Source: Tubulanus polymorphus
Lineage: Eukaryota > Nemertea > Palaeonemertea > Tubulaniformes > Tubulanidae
Direction of reading: 5' to 3'
Length of the DNA stretch: 64,000 bases
Assembly (NCBI RefSeq): GCF_964204645.1
Contig: NC_134025.1
Coordinates: 29,728,001-29,792,000, forward strand
In this document: in pieces, positions 38,398-48,517 of the stretch
How the letters are laid out: each line of letters opens with the position of its first letter
How positions within the stretch are numbered: position 1 is the first letter of the stretch
Program-made: the position numbers and the translations under genes
Notes under the pieces: model-generated
Seen by the model: only the letters and a program-made list of their open reading frames with translations
Told to the model about the DNA's origin: nothing
Databases searched by the model: none

Positions 38398-39450
38398 AAA
38401 TCTTTATATTGCGGTAAATTTATGCAGTTACGTAGTATGGTTTGAAATTTATATATTTATTGTAGCAGGTTTTCCATTATTGTTATTACTGTATATTTTC
38501 TATTCGTTTATTGTGCATTTTGAATGCACTTGTTGAATCAGGCTTTACTTGATTAGTATATATATAACCAAGTTTAAACTGTTTATATAAGGATTTTTCA
38601 TTAGCTAAGCTTTTCTAATAATGGTAATTAGTTACTAAAATCAGGAGAGTAATTAAGGAAAGGTTGGTAAGGAATGTTTTGCCCACAGTGCTTTAGAAAG
38701 AGGATTTTATTAAAGGATTTTTTAAGGATTATGAAAGAATTAATACTTCATGGCATCCGATAATCCTTTAAACATATGCAATAAACATATTACATTATTA
38801 TACAGAATTTTCTATCAATTCATATTCATATTTATATGAACACTTATATTTTGCTATGCTGTTAATAAAAGATGAATATACAATATTAAAAGGAGTAAAT
38901 CAGGAAATTTTATTTCTTGTTGTTGATGTCTATTGAGAAATCATTTATATTTAGAAATGGCTTTACAATTTTATCAAATGTCGGGATACTTTCATTGAAT
39001 AAAGCGTTAGCGAGGATCGAATTGGCGAAAGAAACTATTTTCTAACATTCGTCCGACACGGCGAAAATAGTTCATACGTCTACCGTCTAGTGCTGCCTCT
39101 ATGTTAGACGTTAGCGGGGAAAACGTGAACTAACATAATACTCGCATGCCAAAGCCTTTTAGTGGATATAATGAACAAACTATTTACCGATTTGCGGGCC
39201 GGATACCGAGAAAATTACTTTTAAAAGCACCGACCCATCTGAACTGAGAACAGCGAAGAGGTTGAGCTTTTGTCAACGTTTTGAATTGAAAATATCTTTA
39301 TGAATCTTTAAAAAGAGTTAATGATTAATTTATTGTGTATAAATACTAATTAATTGATAAGAAAGAGAGTTTTTGCTGATAGAATATCGTTACCAAATCT
39401 GTCGACTTAAAAAGAAAACTTCTTTTGAATTAATAAATAATTTAAGATCT
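38398..39450. other. 3' UTR/intergenic DNA between LRRC73-like and WARS1
   Basis: The two genes converge here. No exon is seen. Several plus-strand AATAAA-type signals (for example about 38863-38870) could serve LRRC73-like if the signal inside the MITE is not used. Confidence 0.45.
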
Positions 39451-39456
39451 TTTATT
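39451..39456 (-). terminator. WARS1 polyadenylation signal
   Basis: AATAAA on the minus strand (TTTATT on plus), 23 bases past the WARS1 stop codon. Confidence 0.5.
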
Positions 39457-39478
39457 AGTCAGCTATCACGCTAAGGCA

Positions 39479-41687
39479 TCAATAATCGAATTTTAATTTT
39501 CTCGGAGTCATGAATTGTTTAACAACGTCATCGGTGATCTTCGCTCTTCTGTCACGATGTTCTCCGACTATTTTTTGTAATAATTCTATGAGTTCTTTCT
39601 TCAAGAATCCGGTCAATAATTCACCGCTGGTATAATCCTGAAAAACACATCAGAATCATTACATTACAATCATTGGTGTTTGCTAGAATGGAGAGTCTGT
39701 ATTTACAAAAGAAGTTTCCAATAAATTACCTTTCTAATTTGTTCCAGTCGATCATCATCTTCTAGGAAAAATGTCAACCACTGATATGAAATATCTACAT
39801 CACAATTACCGCCTTTCTCCTTGTGTTCCTCTACGGTAGCGCCACCACCAGAAAACGCGTACTTATTTATCTAAACCGGAACAGAACAAATAATATCATA
39901 ATCCAACTTTCAACACATGGAAAAATAGATGGAAAATTGAAAATAGTCCTAAACAAACCTTAGTTTTAATTTGCTTATTCGTATCTGTGAGGAATACAGC
40001 AGAGTTTGGTTCACTGGCGTTCATTTTAGTTTGCGCTCCTTGAAGTGCGGGGAAGAATGTCGAATGCATTAACGCAGGTTTACTACATCCTAGTCGAGGG
40101 GCTACATCTCGGGTCATTCTGAAATACGGATCCTGAGCAAAATAAAAACATCAGAATTAGATTCAAATTATCGCCACAAAAATCCATTTGAAATACTTAA
40201 ATACAGTCAAGCCTGGATATATCGCGCCTAAATTGGTTATTTAGGATTTTGTTGGTTAACGAGTATGGCGATATGTCGCGGGTTATTTTCCACTAGTTCC
40301 AAACCAAAATACTAATATTTCATTCCTGGTATATCGGGGGTTGACTGTGCTCTTAGAATTACCTGATCAATAGCACAAGGGATCAGACACGGTATATCCT
40401 TTCGACCATTGAATATCTGAGGAAATGAACTGCTAAACGAAGGAGATGCTTGTATACTGGGAAAACTGATTTTACCAATACAATCGCTATCACCAAACCC
40501 GAATATTCCTTTAGCTTGATTGAACGTTACACATTTCTGGACTCTACACATGTTCCAATAGAATGCTTGAGATTGACTGAAAAATACACCATTATTCAAA
40601 TACAGAGATTGATAATATTCATAACCAGGATCGACGCGAGGTTTTACACTTACCCGATATATTCTAAATCAGAGAAGATGAATGTTTTCTCCACATCGAA
40701 TCCACAGGCAATTATATCTTTAGCATTTTCGACGGCTAAACGATGAGCTTCTTCTAAAGTGAGGTCTTTCCATAGAAATTTCTCATCATCAGTTAACTGT
40801 ATGACTAACGGAATATCAAATACTTCTTGAAGCCACCTGTAACCGGATTATTACCATAATTAAGGAGGTTCCTTTCGACAGGGTTCTTACAGATCAGGGA
40901 AATCAAAATTCCCTGATATTGTCTTATAAAGAGGGCACTTGTGCCACTCCTCAAACAAGAACAACAAAAGTCCCTGATTTTTTAGAAGAGTCAGAGTTCC
41001 CTGATATTCGCTGATGAGTAAGAACCCTTACGACTAGAAATTGCAGTTATTGCTTTAGATAACAATTCACGCGTACAAAGAGGATTTTCTAAAATTTAGT
41101 CGTAATATTATGATTTCAGCTACTTACTTCGTGAACAGAAATGGAATCAAATGTCCGAGATGCATGGCATCGGAAGATGGACCTCTTCCCGTATACAGAT
41201 AAAATGGTTTCTTCTGTTCGTACAGACTCAGTATCGTGTGCATATCCCTTCAAATAACAGACAAAAAACTCTTATTTCAACATCATTTTCTAGACATACA
41301 TGTAAATCTTTTAACGGATCTCGACGGAATTTCTACCTATGCGAAAAGAAAACTCCTCTTTTCAACAAATGATGAACTGGTTTCCCTGTAACTTTAGCAA
41401 TTCGTTGTATAAGTTCATCATCTATTTTCGAACTACCAAATCTCTCTGAAAAATCAAAGACATAATAATGACATCGAATAATAAGACATAGAATGAAGTA
41501 TGTTTAATCTAAATCCTTCTACAAATAAATACTTACTTATCAGTTTATCATAATCGACGCCTTTAGCAGATTTACTTGTGACATTCCACGGGTCCACGAC
41601 ATCATCTTCCTCTTGGTTATCGTTGACAGTCAGAGAGTTCATATCTGGTGCCGGTGGAGACTCGCTGCTTGCTGCAACCGTCGTCAT
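39479..41687 (-). CDS. WARS1: Cytoplasmic tryptophanyl-tRNA synthetase, eight coding exons, 416 aa
   Basis: Class I synthetase that charges tRNA-Trp using ATP. Exons on the minus strand: 41537-41687, 41337-41445, 41128-41247, 40654-40836, 40363-40576, 39959-40132, 39730-39870, 39479-39637 (1251 bp, in phase). Clear homology to animal WARS1 runs throughout: [37 protein letters not shown] (the HIGH-type motif), [37 protein letters not shown], the C-terminal [16 protein letters not shown] and [10 protein letters not shown]. The KMSKS-loop motif, KMSAS in human, reads KMNAS. There is no WHEP domain, so it matches the short form of the vertebrate enzyme unless an upstream exon exists. A donor at 41909 and an acceptor at 41694 suggest a 5' UTR intron. 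It diverges from the UBE3A-like gene. Confidence 0.95.
40204..40347. mobile_element. Mariner-like MITE in WARS1 intron 5
   Basis: Ends are CAGTCAAGCCTGGATATATCG and the inverted CCTGGTATATCGGGGGTTGACTG, with TA at the left border and TG at the right. The right end lies only about 15 bases from the exon 40363-40576, next to its splice donor. Confidence 0.6.
40879..41029. mobile_element. MITE family A, copy 2 (WARS1 intron 3)
   Basis: The left end CAGGGTTCTTACAGATCAGGG is shared with the copy at 4831-5028. The right end GAGTAAGAACCCT is its inverted partner. The interior shows the same TCCCTGATTTT blocks and a C/A-rich centre. Non-coding. Confidence 0.7.
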
Positions 41688-41909
41688 TACTACCTATCAA
41701 TCATTCAGAGAAAATACACTAATAGAGGTGTGCGTGTATTTCATGATATTTGATTTTAGTTGCAAAATGAGTTTATCCTTCAAACTATTGAAATAAGCAT
41801 CATCCGGATCATCTCCCCATCCGTCAAATAAAAACGAATTGAATTTGTTGTAGAAAAAGCCGGTCACCGTTTTTATACGAATAATTTCAGAAAAACACCT
41901 CACATTTAC

Positions 41910-42472
41910 CTTCTAGAATTGTTGCTGCTAATTGACACCTTTTAGAATAATGCCGTATAATCGACCAGCTACTATTTATACCAGTATTAGTGGTAAAATG
42001 ATGAAATATTATTTTAATTAATGAAACACCGGAGACTTATCGTGGCTATTCGTACGGGCCCGTACGGATAATTCGGAAGCTATTCGTACGGCATGAGTGG
42101 CTTAGAACAGTAGAATGGGACCACAAAATGGTTAGCTTTTAGTTGCGTTACATGTAACTTGTAACATGATATAAGATGGGCTAACAGCCAGTGTAGCTCC
42201 TTCAATAAAATATAACCCAGTATGTACACGTCATTCATACGCGAGTCCGTACGAATAGTCTTCAGAATTATCCATACGGGTCCGTACGAATAGCCACTTT
42301 GTAATATAAACTAGCTGAATTGAATTGAATTGAACTGGTATTTATTACAGCCGCTCAAAAACAAATTCGTTAAATTGTGGAGCCATTTCTGCTTTCATAT
42401 TTTGACACTTGCCTTCAAGATGCTGATAGTTTAGTAAAGTTATAGCCTTAGTTGTACTTCCCGAAGTGAAAT
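41910..42472. promoter_or_regulatory. Shared divergent promoter region, WARS1/UBE3A-like
   Basis: The start codons are 786 bp apart and face away from each other. With the proposed WARS1 5' UTR intron (41694-41909), the promoter space is roughly 42000-42470, and a 256-bp inverted-repeat transposon occupies much of it. A short GAATT repeat follows at about 42314-42333. Confidence 0.5.
42042..42297. mobile_element. MITE with about 55-bp terminal inverted repeats in a divergent promoter
   Basis: The left arm begins GTGGCTATTCGTACGG and continues through CGGATAATTCGGAAG and CTATTCGTACGG. The right arm is its inverted copy, ending CCGTACGAATAGCCAC. The left arm contains a perfect 16-bp palindrome, CGTACGGGCCCGTACG (42051-42066), and the right arm an imperfect one. 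The ~140 bp core is non-coding. The family is unknown to me, and no clear target duplication is seen. Confidence 0.8.
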
Positions 42473-45400
42473 ATGTCTCACCCCAGCACTGCTGGAAAAC
42501 GACCGTTTGACTTATTTACAACTCCAAGAGCGAGTCAACTGGATAAACTGTAAGACAGAGAGAGGGACACCACACCGTCACCGGACTTTAATTTGATCGA
42601 TAGAATAGAATTAGAAAGAGTACTTTTTAATTAGGAGGAGGGTAGCAAGCCAGTTACACCATCACCAACTTAGTCTTACGGCCACAGGGCCCTGCTGATG
42701 CAATATTTTTGTTTACCGCAGTACCTCTGATAGTGATAGGGTTAAAATAAGTTGGCTCCTGTGACGGGCTGTGAGCTGTTAGTGTTAAACTGACTACACA
42801 CCATGGCTTCTGTCAGTATACTATATTCAGATTCAGAAAGTCTAATAAAATTATATTACTTTTTCAGGACACTGAGTGCCAGTAACCTTGCTGCTTTATC
42901 TGATAGTAATCTGTCTTTAACTGTAAGTAGGCCTATTCCGATTTATTATGAAATATGAGTTCTCCTTAAAGTCGACCTCTTCAATGATCACCTACTAGAA
43001 ATGAGTTCACTCGAGAATCTAAAATCATTTTTCATTGTATTGTTTTTTCTTATAGGAAGCACAGCCAGGTCGACCTTACAATGCTCCTTTTACTGCTACG
43101 TATATTGCGAAGGTATTGGACTCGATAGAATGAATGTGTAATCAATGATTGCACTAGGCGCCAAGTGCTTAAAGTCTTTAATGCGTTTTTTGCCATTTTC
43201 AGTATCAATTTGAGAAAAATGTGCGGCAATATTATCTTCAACTTACCGAAGGTTGCCATAAAGAAACGTGTAGTAATAGATTTTGTGCTAGTTCTCCTGG
43301 TAAGTAAATTGATTGAATCTTTCTATTGCGATTAACTTAGGATTATGAATTTGTATAATGCCTTGTACATTGTTGAACTCTTATCAGTGAGTTTTCCTTT
43401 GAACGCTCAATATCACTGAGGGTTTGGCATAGGGAATTCCACTCGGTGCAAAATTTCCCAAATGCATGTCTGCAAGATGACTTGGAAGTTGATGATTTAC
43501 CAGTGTTTTTAGCTCATAGGACATTGATAACGCGCAAATATTTTCAGATTGCGTATCGACGTCACAGAGTCTGGCATTAGTAATGAGTTTAGTGTTGGCA
43601 TCTTCTCAGAATCAATACTATAAATGTTTGAGTAGTTCAGTAGATCAGCCATTGAAGGTTAGTGAAAAATTCTGGTGATTCGAGGGCATCACAAATAAGT
43701 TTTTTCATACTAGTCAATACAATTCATCAAGTTCTAGCACATTTTTCTCTTTTTCCAGAAATCTGAAAATGATCATAAAAGTTTCATTGAAACTCTTCTA
43801 AATACAACACCGTTTAGAACAATGTACACGGTACCGAACTTGGATAATCTGTTCAAAGTAGCGCATAGAGCTATACACGACCATTCACATACACTGAGTA
43901 TATCAGAACACAGAGGAACGACCAGTCTTACTTCATCTCTGGAAAATCTTGCATTACAGGTACACAGATCTACAACCGGGATCACCGCTGCATTCATATA
44001 GAATCCTCGTGTTTATAAGGATATTTATGTTTTATAGGGAAGAAGGACTAGTGCCTCTGAAAGTGAAGGATCAACTTTCAAAAAGTTGTCTCGTCAACTC
44101 AGTAACAGTGTAGGTAATCTAAATCAATGGAGCACTGAAATGAATAGCATGTAAGTACATGATAAACATCACTCTAAATCGGTTCACTATTTCCTGGCTG
44201 TCGTTCACTGATTGATTTTGTGTTAATTGTGTCTTTCTCACAGTCACGGAGTCGACATAACATTAAACAACATTCCAATGTCTGAATCATGTCACAGTAG
44301 TCTAACGAGTCTAAGCGACGTTGCCTCGATCTGTTTCGATATAAACGATGACTTGGGGTCGGAGTTACACGAATCTGGTAGATCATTAACATCGGAATGT
44401 GGTTCTCTCGATGGTGTTCAACAACTTTCATTAACTCATCTTACTGTTCCGATGCTCAAGGTTATTTGAACGAATAAATCAGTATTTTAAATTAGTTGTT
44501 AATGCTCCGGTGAAATATGTATTTTTTGATTTGATTGTTTTTAGGCTGCACTCGCCAAATATGATGAAACATTGGATCCATCTTTCATTCAGAATACAAT
44601 TAGAACAGTGTTTACCTCATCTGACTCATTGAATGACAGCTTTAGGGTAAATAGTTCGCATTCATCGTGATGATAATTTGAATTTTATGCTCAATATTTC
44701 ATGCATACTTTGCAGATTGATGAACATTTCTCCAACAGTCCAAACAATCTTGATATAAAGGCAGTGAAAATAGCATATGATTTACTATTGAATCATTTTG
44801 ATGTAAGTTTCGTGGATCCACATGATTAAGTCAACCTCTTCCATCATCTAAATTCGTAAGAATTTCTGCTTTGATTATTTTTAGAGAGATATATATAAGA
44901 CAATTCTGATGAACTCCATTGAACTTCATTTATCTTCTCTCGTACCTCAAAATATCGAACCTGAAGATATCGCTCAGGTAAATTATGAACTTGTCTTAGA
45001 AATATCTGAACCAATTTCTTGTGATTTGAATATAAATTTGAATATTGTCGTTTTAGTTGATTATTCTGATGGAATGTCCGTCTTTCAAGAGGAAATTGAA
45101 TCACGCTCTACGACAGAAATTCTGTAGCATAGTTTCGTTGCTTTCTGCCGCTAGTCGCGAGGAATTCTGTAAATATTTACTGAATTATGATCAGGATAGT
45201 TTTGAACGCAGGATGGGAATGTTTAGAGATCATTTTATGTTATCCTTATGTCAAAAACAAAGGTAGTTTTACGAAGACTAAATTCTGTAATTACATATGT
45301 AGAATGTATAGGTATGTATGATATTTTTGATTACAGAACGGAGCCTCATTTGATCGAATTGGCTGAAGTTTTATCGGTATTTTTTCAAGCTAACAATATG

Positions 45401-48400
45401 GCTGTAACATCTATTAGAGGAGCTCACATTATTCCTAAACGCATGTTTTACGTGAATGATCTCGGAAAGTATGCAATGTTTCTGTGATGATATTAGAAAT
45501 TAGAGACTCTTCAGATATTTTTTTCTTTGTACAAAACAAAATTTTTTTCATTTTTCTTGTAGGAAGTTAGACCTCAATGCTGAACACGCAGTTTGGTTCG
45601 AAAGAGTGGAAAATAACACGCAATCTTCTAATTCAGAAAGAAAAACGTCTCTTTTAGACTATCCTTTCCTTCTTGATCCTGCAGTAAGCATAACGGGATC
45701 TTAATTCATCATTTTGTGCAAATATCTAACTATCTATCAGAAAATCAGAAAATTTTTCTCTTTGTTTCAGTCTAAAGTGTACCTTCTTCATCTTGGAGCC
45801 GTGGTTAAAATGCGACAATGTTATCAGGAAGCTCTTCTTCACCAAGCAGTAAATATAGTCATATTCTGTTTCATTCAACTTCTATTTTCTGGATATAATC
45901 TGATATAATCTTGTTCCTTTACAGAGGATTAGTCAACTACAACACATTTTCCTAAAGGAGTCAGATAAGTAAGACACATTTGTTTTGTGAGATTTTATGG
46001 ACTATTTTGCTTACCACTAGAATGTAATATTGTGTTTTTCTAGATCTTTAACGTTAACCAATTCTATGAAGTCCGCTATGTGCCCATATTTAGTGTTGAA
46101 CGTTCGCCGGGAAAGTTTGATTCCTGATACAATCTCTCAAGTAAAACTGAAAACAACCGATCTTAAAAAACCTCTGCGCGTTAAATACGTCGGAGGTGGA
46201 GAACAGGTCGGTTTGACTTATATTTCTATCAGAAATTCGTCCTCAGTATTTGTTACTTTCATTGATGTATTGATGTATAATCGCAGGGAGTCGATTACGG
46301 CGGATTACAGAAAGAATTCTTCCAGTTGATCTGTTTGGAAATATTTGATCCCGATTACGGAATGTTCATCGAAAAAGATAACGGAAATGTTCTGTGGTTT
46401 AACGGAAACTCGTACGAGAATGAGGAAGAATTTGAATTGGTTGGCGTCATTTTGGGTAAAAAATTGTTCAGGACCCAGTTCTACCCCAGAACTGATTCCA
46501 GGGCCCAGTTTCACGAAAAAGTTTAAGCCTAAAACGGTTAAGTTTGAATTGTTGTCCTCATTGAAAACATGAAGTAACCAATAGCAATTCGACAAAAATT
46601 TGAGTTAACTTTTTTGTGAAACTGGTTCCAGAACAATAACTCCATCCGTCTCAAGATGGAGTGAAATTCAACCTAATCAGTATTATTTGAGTATTTTAAT
46701 TCGTAGGTTTAGCCATCTACAATGGTGTTATTTTGGATATTCGGTTGCCTAATGTCATCTACAAGATGTTACAAGGTCGCGTCGTCACTATCGAAGATTT
46801 CGAAGAAATCGAACCAAACTTCGCGCGTGGATTGAAAGAAATGTTGAAATATCCCGATGATGATGTCGAGGATATTTTTTGTCAAACATTCCAGGTATGG
46901 ATATATTATCAGTGTGATATGATGTGGTATTGTATCGATAGATATATCTGTGTTATGGATAGTTTTCTATGTTTGTATAGATTACTGAAGAAGTCGTTGG
47001 TGAACAGAAACTTCGTAATATTGATCTGATCCCCAACGGGAGCCAGACTAATGTCACTAATGAGGTATATAAACACGTGTATCATATCTCTAATGATTGT
47101 AGACATCGCACCTGTGACATTTCGTTTCTATCGACGAGACACGTTATTCGCGCTGTTAATTATTGTTATTGTTGTTATTTCAAGAATCGATTTGAATTCG
47201 TCGAAGCTGTCGTGAACTACAAGTTGAATATCAGCATCGAAAAACAATTCCAGGTCAGGAAGAATTTAATTTCTAGCAGCGGTATAGAGGGAGCATTAAT
47301 GCGCCATAGCTGGGACAATCCTATCTTGGCGATTTGCACTTATTAGATTGAATTGGATATCGGAATTAGACTCACAAAGGCATCTGACGACTTCAACTAG
47401 TATATTCTAAGATGAAGAATTTAATTTGATTTTCTATTATATTTTTTTAGGCGTTCAGTCGTGGTTTTCATAAAGTCTGCGGTAATCAAGGTTTATCCCT
47501 ATTTGAACCCGAAGAAATAGAATTGCTCGTTTGTGGAAATCCTGTTCTTGTAAGTTACAACACGGCGTAATTGATTGAAAATGTTTAAGTTGAAAATTGA
47601 CTCCCGAGTTAAACAATTGCTGTTGAACTGAATTAGAGTCAAATAACTTCATCTACACTTCACTGCCATAATTTTAGACTTCTCTTCAAACGACATCATT
47701 CATAACGATGGCTTTCATTCACTCAATACTCGGAGATCAATTGAAATGCATTCCTTATTCGTATACAATGCTTTCAGGAATTTTCTGAGCTGGAGAAATC
47801 AGCGACGTACGATGATGGATATCATTCGTATCATATCGTTATCAAGTGGTTTTGGAAAATCGTTCACGAAATGGAAAACGCGCAGAAACGGAAATTGTTG
47901 AGATTTGTTACGGGTAGCGATCGTATCCCGTTGAAAGGACTTTCACATTTACCATTAGTCATACACAGGAGTGGACCAGACTCTGATAGGTAACACTACT
48001 ACACGGTACAGTCTAACTCGGTGAAGTTGTCATCAGAGTTGTACTCACATTAGTGAAGTTGTCATTATTTTCGCGTCCCAATTTATATTCGCAATTCAAT
48101 TATCATGATCGTCTCTGCTACGAAATCTAAAGCGAGTTTGACAGTATTCAACTTATTCTGATATTCAGTGGTCTGAAGCAATCGATTGCCCAAAAAAAAA
48201 ACTATTTCAAGTATCTTTTGAAAGCTTTTTCACTAGCTTTCAGTTTTTGCAAATACTTTTTACTGATTTATTTTTACGGGACGTGGCTTATTTTACCTGC
48301 CCAAACTTTTGGATAATTAATAGCAACAGATACGATATAGTTGTATGTGATTAGGGAGAATTAGAGATTGTATTAATTGTATTTATTGTATTTCAGATTA

Positions 48401-48517
48401 CCTACAGCTATGACTTGCTTTAATCGACTGATGCTTCCTGAATATTCATCTATTGATAAATTACACGCTCAATTGAATATGGCAGTAGAAAGCAGTAAAG
48501 GATTCGGATTGGCTTGA
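42473..48517 (+). CDS. UBE3A: UBE3A-family AZUL-HECT E3 ubiquitin ligase, 24 exons, 964 aa
   Basis: Takes ubiquitin from an E2 onto a catalytic cysteine and passes it to substrates. Exons: 42473-42549, 42868-42922, 43056-43112, 43203-43299, 43548-43657, 43759-43959, 44038-44150, 44244-44460, 44545-44646, 44716-44802, 44885-44977, 45057-45262, 45337-45468, 45563-45683, 45771-45848, 45925-45968, 46044-46206, 46287-46455, 46707-46894, 46981-47064, 47185-47253, 47451-47549, 47778-47989, 48397-48517 (2895 bp, in phase). The AZUL zinc finger, the UBE3A hallmark, is at about 64-140 ([18 protein letters not shown]). The HECT domain covers about 625-964: [60 protein letters not shown] with catalytic C932, ending GFGLA. 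The HECT is only about 45% identical by eye to human UBE3A and shares some features with HECTD2, so it may be a UBE3A paralogue. Donors GTTATT (44461) and GTCGGT (46207) are weak. Confidence 0.88.
46501..46628. mobile_element. MITE family B, copy in UBE3A-like intron 18
   Basis: Begins GGGCCCAGTTTCACGAAAAAG and ends CTTTTTTGTGAAACTGGTTCC. The interior is the reverse complement of the element at 36669-36798. It occupies about half of the 251-bp intron. Confidence 0.8.

Noticed and set aside
41697-41903. Minus-strand frame upstream of the WARS1 start, checked for a WHEP domain
   Set aside because: No WHEP-like sequence; it fits the proposed 5' UTR intron.
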